From NCBI GenBank assembly GCA_030682595.1, contig JAUXNZ010000084.1, positions 1 to 22,677 of the forward strand: a DNA stretch of 22,677 nucleotides, given 5' to 3'. Both the position numbers and the translations under genes were made by a program. Origin of the DNA: Rhodocyclaceae bacterium (GTDB lineage: Bacteria > Pseudomonadota > Gammaproteobacteria > Burkholderiales > Rhodocyclaceae). Below, piece by piece: positions 1 to 9,303 of the stretch (positions within the stretch are counted from its first letter, which is position 1; each line of letters opens with the position of its first letter). The notes below the pieces were generated by a model. The model was not told the origin of the DNA. It made no database searches and saw only the letters and a list, made by a program, of their open reading frames with translations.

Positions 1-123
1 GGCATCCAGCCGGTGGCCGAACATCTCGCCAAACACGCCCGACAACTGGGACGCGGAGAGGTTGTAAGGCGTCAGCAGATGCTGTTCCGCGGTGAGAAAG
101 TGGCTGTTTTGATCAGTGGTCAT
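1..123 (-). CDS. tldD: TldD metalloprotease, N-terminal fragment cut by window edge
   Basis: An open frame of 41 codons runs from an ATG at 123 leftward off the window without a stop. The translation has the segment LTPYNLSASQLSGVFGEMF followed by GHRLDA, which resembles the start of betaproteobacterial TldD proteins just before their conserved DLYFQ motif (that motif would lie outside the window). TldD pairs with TldE/PmbA to form a zinc protease that degrades unfolded peptides and matures modified peptides. The gene lies 67 bp downstream of the nitrilase on the same strand, and yhdP–nitrilase–tldD is a familiar order in this class. The call rests on a short fragment plus context, so the identity is probable rather than certain. 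No strong Shine-Dalgarno is visible. Confidence 0.7.
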   Translation of the reverse strand, partial: MTTDQNSHFLTAEQHLLTPYNLSASQLSGVFGEMFGHRLDA

Positions 124-190
124 GAGGTGGGTCCAATAACGCGGGGATTGACGCCGTCCCGCCAGCGCCGACTTTTACCGGTCGCCGAGT

Positions 191-1012
191 TTACAGCCTG
201 CGGTGCTTGAGCGCCGGCAGACTTGCCCTGACTTCGGCAATCCGCGCGGGATCAAGTTCCGCGACGATGACGCCCGCGCCCGTGTCGAGCCGCGCCAGCA
301 CCTCGCCCCAGGGGTCGATGATCATGCTGTTGCCATGGGTCAGACGACCGCCGGGATGCAAGCCGCCTTGCGCCGCCGCCAGCACATAGCACTGGTTTTC
401 GATGGCGCGGGCGCGCAACAGCACCTCCCAATGGGCGCGGCCGGTGGTGTCGGTAAAGGCGGCAGGCAGCACGATCAGGTCCAACGCACCTAGCGCACGA
501 AATTGCTCGGGAAAGCGCAGGTCGTAGCAAATGCCCAGGCCAACGCGCAGCATGCCGGCGCCGCATGAAACGTCAAAGGCCAGCGGCGACGGCGCCCCGG
601 CCTCGATGGTCGCCGCCTCGTCATAGGACTCCTCGCCCTTGCGAAAACCGAACAGGTGAATCTTGTCGTAGCGTGCCACCCGGCGGCCGGACGGGTCGAA
701 CACGAGGCTGCTGTTTCTGAATTTCAGCGGGTCGTCCGCCAGGAGCGGCAGGGAGCCGCCGACGATCCACAAACGATGGCGCGCCGCCAGTTCGGCCAGC
801 AAGTCTTGAATCGGGCCGTGGCCCTCGGTCTCGCGCACCGCCCGGCGCGTGGCCGCGCTGGCTTCGATGATGGGGAAATATTCGGGCAGCGCCACCAACT
901 GCGCACCCTGCCCGGCCGCCTCGGCAATCAGACGCGCGGCGGTGGCGAGATTGGGCAGCAGTTCCGGGCCGGAAATCATCTGGAGCGCGGCAAGACGCAG
1001 GGTTTGGGTCAT
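191..1012 (-). CDS. Carbon-nitrogen hydrolase, Nit/omega-amidase-like
   Basis: The 273-residue protein is a single nitrilase-superfamily domain of typical length. The catalytic triad is visible: Glu44 in LPEYF, Lys117 in YDKIHLF and the nucleophile Cys162 in ICYDLRFPE. The YDKIHLF and CYDLRFPE signatures match the Nit1/Nit2 branch, whose members are deaminated-glutathione amidases or omega-amidases that hydrolyse alpha-keto acid amides in the cytoplasm; that branch assignment is by recognition, not alignment. The ATG overlaps the yhdP stop by four bases (ATGA), which implies translational coupling to yhdP. tldD follows downstream. The exact substrate cannot be read from the sequence; a metabolite-repair role is the most likely. 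Confidence 0.9.
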   Translation of the reverse strand: MTQTLRLAALQMISGPELLPNLATAARLIAEAAGQGAQLVALPEYFPIIEASAATRRAVRETEGHGPIQDLLAELAARHRLWIVGGSLPLLADDPLKFRNSSLVFDPSGRRVARYDKIHLFGFRKGEESYDEAATIEAGAPSPLAFDVSCGAGMLRVGLGICYDLRFPEQFRALGALDLIVLPAAFTDTTGRAHWEVLLRARAIENQCYVLAAAQGGLHPGGRLTHGNSMIIDPWGEVLARLDTGAGVIVAELDPARIAEVRASLPALKHRRL

Positions 1013-4000
1013 GGCTGGCGGTTCTCCACAGGCGGGGAATGACTGATTCTTTCCACTTTCGGGTCGCTCCAGGGGCCGCTGACGGCGTATTCGAAAGCAA
1101 AGGCCCGATCGAGCGGGTCGCCCAGCACTTTCTGGGCGGCCCAGGCGACCGCGCCGACCACGGGGTTCAAGATCATCGCACCGACGGCAATACTTTCCCC
1201 GACGGCGGGTTGCACCCGCACCTTGAGGTCCTGCGTCTCCTCGATCAGATTGACCTGCCCCGCCAGCAGCACCCGCGCTGCCGGGCCGCGAATATTCAGT
1301 TCGTCGGTTTTCATCAGGCCGCGATTGATCTGCGCCGACCCGGTAATACTGTCGAAAGCGAAGCCCTCGCTGAAAATGTCGCGGAAGTCCAGGGTGATGC
1401 GGCGCGGCAGGGATTGCAGCGACAACACGCCGAGCAGCCGACCGACACCCGGTTCGAGTTTCTTGAATTGTCCCTTGGTGGCGTCGACCTTGAGATTGCC
1501 CGCGAGACTCGGCAGATCCAAAGCGAACGGCGTGCCGTTCCAGTTCACGTCACCCTCGATAATTGCCGCGCCGCGCCGCATGGCGTCCGGCAGGCCCAAC
1601 CGACCGAGCAGTTTTTCCGCGTTGTTGGCGTCGAGCTTGAAGGTCAGCGCGGTGTGGCCCGGTCGCCAGCGTCCCTCGCCAGTCAGGCGGGCGGCGTCAT
1701 TTTTGACATCCAGCCGCCCACGCCAGACGCCCGCGCGATTTTCGGCGGCGACCTGAACCTCGCCCAGACTCATGTCGCGCAATTTGAGATTGTCAATCTG
1801 CAAGTCGATCGCCGGCATCTCCTGACCCGCATCCTCGGCTTCTGTCGCGGCAGGCTGCATTTGCTCGGACGCCGGCAACGTCAAATGTGCGAAGCGTCCC
1901 GTAATGCGCCCGGCGCCGGTCGCGTCCCACTGCAATTGTCCCTGCGTCTCGCGACTTGCGATCGTGAAGCGCCAGCGCTCCGCGGCGCGCACCCCCTCCG
2001 CGGCGCGCACCCCATTGACCCGAACATCATGGAGCGTGCGGCCGAAGGCAAGCAACTCGGCACTTTGCAACTCCAGCGCGGCCAGGCCCGGGGTCGGCGC
2101 GACAGATTCAGCCGCGCCGGCGACCGGCTTGTCCTGCAGGCGCCGCCAGGCATCGAGATCAAGGCGTGGCTGGTTAATGGCCAGCGTCACCCCACGCGCC
2201 GGCAGGGTGGGCGTCTGCGCTACCGCCGCCTCGCCCAGCGCAATCCGGCCGCGCCAGGCTTCCTTGCTCCCCGCCTGCAGCAGGCGCAGTGACGCACTCT
2301 GCCCCAGGCGCGCCGTCCAGTCGTCGCGATTGGGTTCGATGCGGCCGTCGACACGCAGGTTCGCGACTTCGCGGACGGACTTGTTGAAGGGTTCCGGCAG
2401 GCTCGAAGCCAGCCCGACGAGATTCGATTCAATACGGATTTCGGCGCCCGGCTTCTTCACCGCCACCGTGGCGCGCCAGGCCGCTTCGCCGGAAAGATGA
2501 TCGAGCACCCGCCCGCCACTGTATTTCTGCCCATTTTTCTGCCCATTTTCCTGCCCGTATTCCTGCCTGAGCGCCTGCGCCGACAGCGTGCCGGCCGCGG
2601 TGACGCGGACGACGCCACCCGGGGCCGAAGACACGTCCAGGGTCACCGGCGCGCCGAGCAGCCGCGCCCGCAAGTTTTTTGCTTGCAGGCGATCGCCGGT
2701 GAAGGAGATTTCGCCCTGCGCGGCGGTAAACAGCGGCAGCTCGGGCAACACGCGCAACTGATTGTCGGCGAAGCGATAGCGGCCCTGCACCTGGGTATCG
2801 GCCATGTGGCGCAACGGGAACACCAGCTTCAGATCGAGTTCGCCACGACCGCTCGCGGTCATCGGTTGCGTGAAATGATCGATGCGTTCGCCCACGGGGC
2901 TCGCCTCGATGAAGTCAAGAAACTGCTGGGTCGCGCCGCTGGCCCGGCCATTCACGGTGAGGATTTCCTCATGGTGTTCGAGATCGGGGATTTCGGCGGT
3001 CACATTCGACAGCCTGACGCCGGACAAGGTCGCGCGCTCGCCGCGAATCAGCATGCGCACCCCTTCGAACAGCAGCTCGCCGTCGATGCCGGTGATCTTC
3101 GGCCAGCCGCTGGCGTAATCCAGGTCGGCGCCTTGAAACGTGCCCTTGACCTGGAAGATGCCCTGCTTGCCATCGCGAAAAGGGAATTGCGCCAGCGGCC
3201 CCTTGAGCCGCAACGAGGCGTTGCCGGACCGGCCGCCGACGATGCTGGCGCGCAACCATTCGCGGGTGGCGCCGCCCACCGCCAGCGGCATGTAGCGCCA
3301 GACGGCCATGCCGTCCCCGCGCGTCAGCTTGGCCGAAAGATCAATTTCCCCCGGACCATTGCCCGTATGGCGATAACGGCCGGTCACTTCGCCGCTGGCA
3401 TCGGGGTTGGTAAACGCCAGGCGCGCAAGCGACAGATCAATTTGCCCGGACTGCGCCGCCGACCGCTCAGCGGGCACACTCCAGCCGATCTCGGCGGCCA
3501 GGTGGGTCAGCGTCAGCGACGGTTCGGCGAACACCTTTGGCAGCTCGATCCGCGCGTCTGTGCTGTCGAGGTGTATCTGGCCAGCGCGCTCGTCGCCTTC
3601 CAGGCGACCCGACAGGCCGGCAAAACCGGGCAGTTCCTTATGCGCCGCCAGGCCGAGGTCGGCGAAATGGCCTTTCACCTGCCAGCGCGCGGGCGATGTG
3701 GACGACGTGGGCGATCCGCGCCAGCTCAGCAACAGATCCGACACCAGGCCGCGCGGCGCGAAGGTTTGCAGACGGGTGTGGACTTCATCGGGCAGGGGCA
3801 GATAGCGCGCCAGGGCGGTCAATGCGGCCAGGTCAAGGCCATTGGCCCGGAACTCGCCGCCCCCTTTGTCCTTCAGTCCGGTGTCGAGCTTCAGGCTGGC
3901 ATCAGTGGGCGACAACACAATGCCATCCGCCGTGGCCAGCGCCAGGCGCTTGACTTCCCCGGCCAGCCCCGCGCCGGTATGCCGCCCGGCCAAGCGACCT

Positions 4001-4911
4001 TCGAGGTGTTGCAGTTCCAGTATGGGCAGATTCGGCTGCAAACGCACGGCCAGGTCGGCAAGCCGCAAATCGGCGGTAAATCCGGTCGGCAACAGGTTTT
4101 CGAAACTCAGCCAGAGGCGCAAACTGCCGAGGCCGCGCGTCAACTCCAGTGGCGCGTCGAACCAGGGCGCCCAGGCCGCCAGATCGGTCTGCTCGACATC
4201 GGCATACAGTTCGCCGCGCCAGGCGGCCAGGTCGTCCGGATCGCGGCCGACCAGATTGCCGCGCAGATCGAGCCGCGCCGCAAGCCCGGTCGGCGGCTCT
4301 GCGGAAAGACCGAAACTGTGGTGACGACCGAAATTTTTCAGTTCGAAATTCAGTTGCCGCAATTCCAGCGGCGGGGCGCCGCGTTGCTCGTCATGCCAGA
4401 CGATGCGCGCGTCGCGCACGACAATGCGGCCTTGCTTGAGCAGCCAGTCGGCAAAATCGCTTTCGCCATCCCCCTGCACCGACAGGCCGGCGACATGGAT
4501 GACGCCGTCGGCCGTGCGGCGCACGTCGAGCGCCGGCGCGACAATTTCCAGCCGATGCAGGATCAGGCGCAGACGCCAGAGCGAAGCCCAGCCGATCTCG
4601 GCATCAACCTGATCGAAGGACAGTGCCGGCCGCCCCGCGCTGTCATGCACCTGCAACTCCTTGAGGTGCAAGCGCGGATGCCATCCCGGCCATTCCGCCG
4701 TCAGCGCGCCGATCTTGACCGGCAGGCCAATGGCGCTGGACAGTTGCTGTTCAATCGCGCCACGGTAGGTGGCAATCTCGGGGAGGATGAGATAGCGCCC
4801 GGTGAGTATCAGCAAGGCGGCCGCGAAGTAAAGCGACAACAACAAACGCCCGCCCCAGGTCAGCAGGGAACGCAGGAAGGATGGCGAGAAGAAGGAAAGT
4901 AGTGCAGGCAA
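1009..4911 (-). CDS. yhdP: YhdP family AsmA-like envelope protein
   Basis: This 1300-residue protein has an N-terminal membrane anchor (about residues 17–45) followed by a very long periplasmic region rich in alternating beta-strand segments, the architecture of the YhdP/AsmA-like family (DUF3971 and AsmA-like C-terminal domains). The C-terminal part, with GRLLGVLSLQSLPRRITLDF and the later LNPVVGAVAWAAQKVLGDPL, is characteristic of the family. In Escherichia coli, YhdP acts with TamB and YdbH in moving phospholipids from inner to outer membrane; the same role is inferred here. The only plausible start is a TTG at 4911: no ATG occurs in frame before the anchor, and no clear Shine-Dalgarno precedes it, so the start is uncertain. 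Two short in-frame repeats lie inside (1978–2013 and 2527–2562). It is divergent from glnE. Confidence 0.9.
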   Translation of the reverse strand: MPALLSFFSPSFLRSLLTWGGRLLLSLYFAAALLILTGRYLILPEIATYRGAIEQQLSSAIGLPVKIGALTAEWPGWHPRLHLKELQVHDSAGRPALSFDQVDAEIGWASLWRLRLILHRLEIVAPALDVRRTADGVIHVAGLSVQGDGESDFADWLLKQGRIVVRDARIVWHDEQRGAPPLELRQLNFELKNFGRHHSFGLSAEPPTGLAARLDLRGNLVGRDPDDLAAWRGELYADVEQTDLAAWAPWFDAPLELTRGLGSLRLWLSFENLLPTGFTADLRLADLAVRLQPNLPILELQHLEGRLAGRHTGAGLAGEVKRLALATADGIVLSPTDASLKLDTGLKDKGGGEFRANGLDLAALTALARYLPLPDEVHTRLQTFAPRGLVSDLLLSWRGSPTSSTSPARWQVKGHFADLGLAAHKELPGFAGLSGRLEGDERAGQIHLDSTDARIELPKVFAEPSLTLTHLAAEIGWSVPAERSAAQSGQIDLSLARLAFTNPDASGEVTGRYRHTGNGPGEIDLSAKLTRGDGMAVWRYMPLAVGGATREWLRASIVGGRSGNASLRLKGPLAQFPFRDGKQGIFQVKGTFQGADLDYASGWPKITGIDGELLFEGVRMLIRGERATLSGVRLSNVTAEIPDLEHHEEILTVNGRASGATQQFLDFIEASPVGERIDHFTQPMTASGRGELDLKLVFPLRHMADTQVQGRYRFADNQLRVLPELPLFTAAQGEISFTGDRLQAKNLRARLLGAPVTLDVSSAPGGVVRVTAAGTLSAQALRQEYGQENGQKNGQKYSGGRVLDHLSGEAAWRATVAVKKPGAEIRIESNLVGLASSLPEPFNKSVREVANLRVDGRIEPNRDDWTARLGQSASLRLLQAGSKEAWRGRIALGEAAVAQTPTLPARGVTLAINQPRLDLDAWRRLQDKPVAGAAESVAPTPGLAALELQSAELLAFGRTLHDVRVNGVRAAEGVRAAERWRFTIASRETQGQLQWDATGAGRITGRFAHLTLPASEQMQPAATEAEDAGQEMPAIDLQIDNLKLRDMSLGEVQVAAENRAGVWRGRLDVKNDAARLTGEGRWRPGHTALTFKLDANNAEKLLGRLGLPDAMRRGAAIIEGDVNWNGTPFALDLPSLAGNLKVDATKGQFKKLEPGVGRLLGVLSLQSLPRRITLDFRDIFSEGFAFDSITGSAQINRGLMKTDELNIRGPAARVLLAGQVNLIEETQDLKVRVQPAVGESIAVGAMILNPVVGAVAWAAQKVLGDPLDRAFAFEYAVSGPWSDPKVERISHSPPVENRQP
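1978..2013. repeat. Perfect 18-bp tandem duplication inside yhdP
   Basis: The 18-bp unit CTCCGCGGCGCGCACCCC occurs twice in direct succession (1978–1995 and 1996–2013). It is a multiple of three, so the frame is preserved and YhdP carries the duplicated hexapeptide GVRAAE. It looks like a recent slippage event in a tolerant loop of a long periplasmic protein. Confidence 0.9.
2527..2562. repeat. Three 12-bp tandem units inside yhdP
   Basis: Three near-identical 12-bp units (CTGCCCATTTTT, CTGCCCATTTTC, CTGCCCGTATTC) lie head to tail. On the coding strand they give the tetrapeptide series EYGQ, ENGQ, KNGQ, a low-complexity hydrophilic insertion in YhdP. The unit length keeps the reading frame, so copy number could vary between strains without disrupting the protein. 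Confidence 0.85.
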
Positions 4912-5016
4912 GGGGCGGGGGAGGTCTAAAATATGACGGATTCACGGTGGCCCGCGCATTGCGGCCACAATTTTGCAGCCAAAATTTTGCAGCGATAACC
5001 AGACGAATTTTAATCC
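4912..5016. promoter_or_regulatory. Divergent yhdP/glnE intergenic region with 11-bp direct repeat
   Basis: The 105-bp gap between the divergent yhdP and glnE starts must hold both promoters. The one clear structure is a direct repeat AATTTTGCAGC at 4969–4979 and 4983–4993, with starts 14 bp apart, in an AT-rich patch upstream of glnE. No convincing minus-35/minus-10 pair or Shine-Dalgarno was found for either gene. Confidence 0.4.
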
Positions 5017-7773
5017 ATGACAGCCCCAACCTCCCGGCAAGCCATCCCGCTTGATTTTTCTCGCTACCTGGCCCGTCTGGTCCAGGCCAGGCCCGAGCTG
5101 GCCGCGACGATCGACGCCGCGGTGGGTGTGGCTGCCGGCGCCCTGGATGCCGCGCTGCTCAAGCGCTGGCTGGACGAAACCTTCCCTGGCACGCCGCTGG
5201 ACGAAGACACCCTGAAACCGGCGTTGCGCCGTCTGCGCCAGCGCGCCATGGCCCACATCGCCAGCCGCGACCTGGTCGGCATGGCCGACCTGACCGAAGT
5301 GGTCGAGAGCATGACCCTGCTCGCCGAGACTGTCGTCCCCGCCGCGCTGGCCGTGGTCGAAGCCGGCCTGGTGGCACGCTACGGCACGCCGCAAAACCCG
5401 ACGGGTGAGCGCCAGCACTTGATCGTCATCGGCATGGGCAAGCTGGGCGGCCGCGAGCTGAATGTCTCCTCCGACATCGACCTGATTTTCGTCTATCCAG
5501 AGGACGGCGATACCGCCGGGGACGGCGACACCGTCGGGAAAAAATCGATTTCCAATTTCGAGTTCTTTTCCCGCGTCGGCCGCGGACTGATCAACGCTCT
5601 GCATGAGATCACCGGCGATGGCCAGGTTTTCCGTGTCGACATGCGGCTACGGCCCAACGGCGACTCCGGGCCGCTGGCGTGCTCCTTCGACATGCTGGAA
5701 AACTACTTCATCACCCAGGGCCGCGAATGGGAGCGCTACGCCTGGATCAAGGCGCGGCCGCTGACTGCCAGCCCGCGCCAGGAAGAACTGGAAACCCTCC
5801 GGCAGCATTTCGTCTTTCGCAAATATCTCGACTTTGGCGCCATCAATGCGATGCGCGATTTGCACGCGCAAATCCGCCGCGAGGTGGTGAAGAAGGACAT
5901 GGCCAACAACGTCAAGCTCGGCGCCGGCGGCATCCGCGAAATCGAGTTCATCGCCCAGGTCTTCCAGTTGATTCGCGGCGGCCGCGACCGCGCCCTGCAG
6001 ATCAAGCCAACCCTCGAAGTGCTGAAATTGCTGGTGGATCGCGACCAGCTCGATCTCGACGCAGTCGTCGAGCTGTCGTCGGCCTATCGCTTCCTGCGCC
6101 GTCTTGAGCATCGCCTGCAATATCTCGACGACGCCCAGACCCACGCCCTGCCCGAAAACCCCGCCGATCAGGCGCGCGTGGCGCAGGCGATGGGCTTCGG
6201 CAATTATGAAGCACTGCTGATGGAACTGGACGACCACCGCCAGGCCGTGGCACGCCACTTCGCGGCGATTTTTGCCGACCCCAATGAACAGAACCATGCG
6301 CTCGACCCGGTCTGGTCGCATCCGGATCGCAGCGACGGCGCCAACGATAATGGCGCGGCACTCACAAAACTCGGCTTTGGCGACACGGCGGCGCTTTGCG
6401 CGCGGCTCGCGAATATTCGCGGCGGCACCCGCTACCAGCAGATGAGCGAATCGACCAAGGACCGCTTCGACGCACTCGTGCCGCACATCATCAAGGCCGC
6501 CGCCTCGGTGCAGACCACGGCGCCGAACCCGGACGACACGCTGATCCGCATGCTCGACCTGCTCGAAGCCATCGGCCGGCGCGCCGCGTATCTGGCGCTG
6601 CTGCTGCAATATCCCCATGCCGTCGAACAGGTGGCGAAGATCGCCAGCGCATCAAGCTGGGCGGCCGATTATCTGCTGCACCACCCGATACTGCTCGACG
6701 AACTGCTCGATCCGCGTCTCCTGCAAATGCCACCCGACTGGCCGGCGTTTCGCCAGCAACTCACCGAACAGACCGACCTCCTGGAGCCCGACACCGAGCA
6801 GCAGATGGATGCCCTGCGCGAAGCACACCACGCCCAGGTGTTCCGCCTCGTCACCCAGGATGTCGCGGGGCTGCTGCAACTCGAAAAACTTTCCGATCAC
6901 CTGTCCGAACTCGCCGACATCCTGGTCGACCGCACCATCACATTGGCCTGGCGCAAGTTGCTCAAACGCCATCGCGACACGCCGGCCTTCGCCGTCATCA
7001 GTTATGGCAAGCTCGGCGGCAAGGAACTCGGCTACGCCTCGGACCTCGATCTGGTCTACCTTTTCGACGACCCCGCCATGGAGGCCGCCGAGGTCTACTC
7101 CAAGCTCGCCACGCGCCTCAACACCTGGCTGTCGTCGCGCACCGCCTCCGGCATTCTGTTCGAGACCGACCTGCGGCTGCGCCCGAACGGCGACGCCGGA
7201 CTGGTCGTCAGCTCACTGGCCGCCTTTCGCCAATACCAGCTCGAATCGGCCTGGATTTGGGAACATCAGGCGTTGACCCGCGCACGTTTCACCGCTGGCG
7301 ATCCCGCGCTTGGCGCCGCTTTTGAAAAAATTCGCTGCGAGGTGCTGCAACAGCAGCGCGACCGCGTTGCGCTGCGCGCGGAAGTGCTGGCGATGCGCCA
7401 GAAGATGAGCGACAAGCTCGCCAGCCGGGGTGATACGGAGATTTTCGACCTCAAGCATGATCCCGGCGGGCTGGTGGATGTCGAGTTCATCGTGCAATAC
7501 CTGATCCTCGCCCACGCCTGCGACCATCCGCGCCTCACCGGCAATCTCGGCAACATCGCGCTGCTGAAGATCGCCGCCGCATGCGGACTGATTCCCGCCC
7601 AACTGGCCGATGAAGTCCGCAACGCCTACCGCGAATACCGCCGCCTGCAGCACCTGCGGCGGCTGAACAATCTGGACAGCCGCATCGCGGCGGCCCAGGT
7701 CGCGCCCCATGCGGCAGCCGTGCGCCTGCTATGGCAACACGTCTTCGAGCCCACCCCTTCCGACCCACTATAA
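5017..7773 (+). CDS. glnE: Bifunctional glutamine synthetase adenylyltransferase/deadenylase
   Basis: The 918-residue protein has the full two-domain GlnE layout and normal length. Each half carries a nucleotidyltransferase signature: GKLGGRELNVSSDIDLIF at residues 141–158 (metal-binding Asp153 and Asp155) and GKLGGKELGYASDLDL beginning at residue 664 (Asp676 and Asp678). In the family, the N-terminal half removes AMP from glutamine synthetase and the C-terminal half adds it, in response to PII/GlnB and glutamine, in the cytoplasm. Both active sites look intact. The ATG at 5017 gives the usual length but has no good Shine-Dalgarno. The gene is divergent from yhdP and heads a same-strand run ending at argJ. 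Confidence 0.97.
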   Translation: MTAPTSRQAIPLDFSRYLARLVQARPELAATIDAAVGVAAGALDAALLKRWLDETFPGTPLDEDTLKPALRRLRQRAMAHIASRDLVGMADLTEVVESMTLLAETVVPAALAVVEAGLVARYGTPQNPTGERQHLIVIGMGKLGGRELNVSSDIDLIFVYPEDGDTAGDGDTVGKKSISNFEFFSRVGRGLINALHEITGDGQVFRVDMRLRPNGDSGPLACSFDMLENYFITQGREWERYAWIKARPLTASPRQEELETLRQHFVFRKYLDFGAINAMRDLHAQIRREVVKKDMANNVKLGAGGIREIEFIAQVFQLIRGGRDRALQIKPTLEVLKLLVDRDQLDLDAVVELSSAYRFLRRLEHRLQYLDDAQTHALPENPADQARVAQAMGFGNYEALLMELDDHRQAVARHFAAIFADPNEQNHALDPVWSHPDRSDGANDNGAALTKLGFGDTAALCARLANIRGGTRYQQMSESTKDRFDALVPHIIKAAASVQTTAPNPDDTLIRMLDLLEAIGRRAAYLALLLQYPHAVEQVAKIASASSWAADYLLHHPILLDELLDPRLLQMPPDWPAFRQQLTEQTDLLEPDTEQQMDALREAHHAQVFRLVTQDVAGLLQLEKLSDHLSELADILVDRTITLAWRKLLKRHRDTPAFAVISYGKLGGKELGYASDLDLVYLFDDPAMEAAEVYSKLATRLNTWLSSRTASGILFETDLRLRPNGDAGLVVSSLAAFRQYQLESAWIWEHQALTRARFTAGDPALGAAFEKIRCEVLQQQRDRVALRAEVLAMRQKMSDKLASRGDTEIFDLKHDPGGLVDVEFIVQYLILAHACDHPRLTGNLGNIALLKIAAACGLIPAQLADEVRNAYREYRRLQHLRRLNNLDSRIAAAQVAPHAAAVRLLWQHVFEPTPSDPL

Positions 7774-7810
7774 TCACATACCAACCCTCAAACATTTGCA
7801 GGAGTTTTTC

Positions 7811-8194
7811 ATGAAAATCACATCCCTCGTTTTCGCCGGGCTGATTGCCGCGGCGGGCGCCGTTGCCTTCACCGCACAGGCCGCCGAACCCAAGGCGCAG
7901 ACCGTTGCCGCCATTTACCAGAACAAGGCCGGCCTCACCGGCAAGACCATCAAGGTCGAGGGTAATGTGGTCAAGGTCAACAACAACATCATGGGCCGCA
8001 ATTTCGTGCATGTGCAGGACGGCACGGGCAAGGCCGACGCCGGCAACAACAACCTGATCGTCACCAGCAAGCAAACCGCCAATGTCGGCGACAAGGTCGC
8101 CATTTCCGGCGTGGTGGTGCTGAATCGCGATTTCGGCAGCGGCTATTCCTATCCGCTGCTGATCGAGGAAGCCAGCATCGCACCCAAGAAATAA
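7811..8194 (+). CDS. Secreted OB-fold nucleic-acid-binding-like protein
   Basis: The protein has 127 residues. The ATG at 7811 is chosen because AGGAG sits seven bases upstream and it opens directly into a signal peptide (MKITSLVFAGLIAAAGAV, probable cut after the Ala-Gln-Ala near residue 24). An earlier in-frame start at 7709 would lie inside glnE and destroy the signal peptide. The mature part reads as one small OB-fold: GKTIKVEGNVVKVNNNIMGR, then NFVHVQDGTGKAD and VGDKVAISGVVVLNRDFGSG. Proteins of this pattern are often labelled DNA-binding, but the signal peptide puts it in the periplasm, so a nucleic-acid role is doubtful. Similar proteins are common in respiratory betaproteobacteria and Geobacter; the function is unknown. 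Confidence 0.85.
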   Translation: MKITSLVFAGLIAAAGAVAFTAQAAEPKAQTVAAIYQNKAGLTGKTIKVEGNVVKVNNNIMGRNFVHVQDGTGKADAGNNNLIVTSKQTANVGDKVAISGVVVLNRDFGSGYSYPLLIEEASIAPKK

Positions 8195-8222
8195 TTGCGG
8201 AAACAGCTGGCTGCGTCCGACC

Positions 8223-9290
8223 ATGCCTGAAGCCGACGACGACTTGATGGATCTTGATTTCACCCAACCGGGGGCCATCCCCGCGAAGGTGGAAGCCAAG
8301 CCGTCCCGCAGCAACGTGCCGCCCCGCATCGAGGCGGTGGCCCGGCTGTTTGCCGGCGGCGACGCGGCCCAGGCCTGCACCATGCTCGAAGGCACCCTGC
8401 ATCAGGAAGATTTTGGCACCGCCACCGAGCTGGCCTGGGGCATGCTGTTCGAGTTATATGTCATCCTCGGCCGGCGGCAAGCCTTCGAGTCGCTCGCCAT
8501 CGGCTTTGCCAATAAATTCGAAAAATCGCCGCCGACCTGGGCGCCGCCGACGACTGGCGCGACGCCAGTCGGCAAGGATGGCTTCGCCACCGTGACGCTC
8601 TCGGGCGAACTGGGCGCGAATGCGGTGCAGCCCCTCGCCAAGCTGCACGCCGTGGCCGGCAAGGTGCCGGGCGTACGCCTCGACCTGGCCAAGGTGATCG
8701 ATGTCGATGACACGGGCTGCGGCGCGCTGCTGGAAACCCTGCGCGTTTTCAAGCAGCTCAAGAAATCCTGCGTGCTGGTCGGCGGCGAGCGGATCGCGGC
8801 GCTCCTGGCGCCCAAAACCGTGATGGGCGAACGCCGCGACGAGGCGACCTGGCTGCTGCTGCTGGAGCTTTACCAGAACCTCAATCGCCAAGAAGACTTC
8901 GAAGATACCGCCGTCGGCTATGCGGTGACCTTCGAGGTATCGCCGCCGTCATGGGAAGCGCCAAAGACGGTGCCGGCGGCAACGCCGGTCGCCCCGCCCA
9001 AGGACGTGGCGGTGGACTGTTGCGGGCTGTCCGGCGAGATGAGCGGCGCCAACCGCGAGCTCTTCGCGGCACTCCTGGCCCGGGCGAACAAGCAGCGCGA
9101 GGTCAGCGTCGACGCCAGCGGCCTGCGGCGCATGGACATTGCCTGCGCCGAAACATTCGTCCAGCTGCTGGACGAACTCAAGGCGGCGCACAAAGCCGTG
9201 CGCCTCCGCAATGCCAGCCACCTGCTGGTCGGCCTGTGGCGCGCGCTCGGCATCGACAGCGCGGCGACGGTCGAGCCACGCAAGCTCTGA
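8223..9290 (+). CDS. Double STAS-domain protein with internal duplication
   Basis: The 355-residue protein has no signal peptide or membrane segment and is probably cytoplasmic. It is built from two copies of a composite unit. A helical segment at residues 68–106 (ELAWGMLFELYVIL, ending SPPTW) is echoed at 206–244 (EATWLLLLELYQNL, ending SPPSW). Each is followed by a STAS-like domain: about 120–198, with VDDTGCGALLETLRVF, and about 262–350, with MDIACAETFVQLLDEL. STAS domains act in anti-sigma antagonism and lipid-transport (MlaB) complexes. Neither copy has the Asp-Ser phosphoacceptor pair of anti-sigma antagonists at its usual place, so a phospho-switch is not supported. An in-frame ATG at 8247 is an alternative start; neither has a good ribosome binding site. 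It lies 13 bp before argJ. Confidence 0.75.
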   Translation: MPEADDDLMDLDFTQPGAIPAKVEAKPSRSNVPPRIEAVARLFAGGDAAQACTMLEGTLHQEDFGTATELAWGMLFELYVILGRRQAFESLAIGFANKFEKSPPTWAPPTTGATPVGKDGFATVTLSGELGANAVQPLAKLHAVAGKVPGVRLDLAKVIDVDDTGCGALLETLRVFKQLKKSCVLVGGERIAALLAPKTVMGERRDEATWLLLLELYQNLNRQEDFEDTAVGYAVTFEVSPPSWEAPKTVPAATPVAPPKDVAVDCCGLSGEMSGANRELFAALLARANKQREVSVDASGLRRMDIACAETFVQLLDELKAAHKAVRLRNASHLLVGLWRALGIDSAATVEPRKL

Positions 9291-9303
9291 TGGAAAGACC
9301 CGC

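Noticed and set aside
2497..4902. 801-codon open frame on the plus strand opposite yhdP (also 1039–2292)
   Set aside because: It is a mirror of the GC-rich yhdP codons: low-complexity Gln/Arg/Gly-rich translation, no domain and no ribosome binding site, whereas yhdP itself is a recognised family.
5647..6618. 323-codon minus-strand open frame opposite glnE
   Set aside because: It is a shadow of glnE, which is conserved along the whole stretch.
9139..9303. Upstream extension of argJ by 55 codons
   Set aside because: It lies mostly inside the STAS gene in another frame and is unlike any ArgJ N-terminus; ATG 9304 fits length and family.
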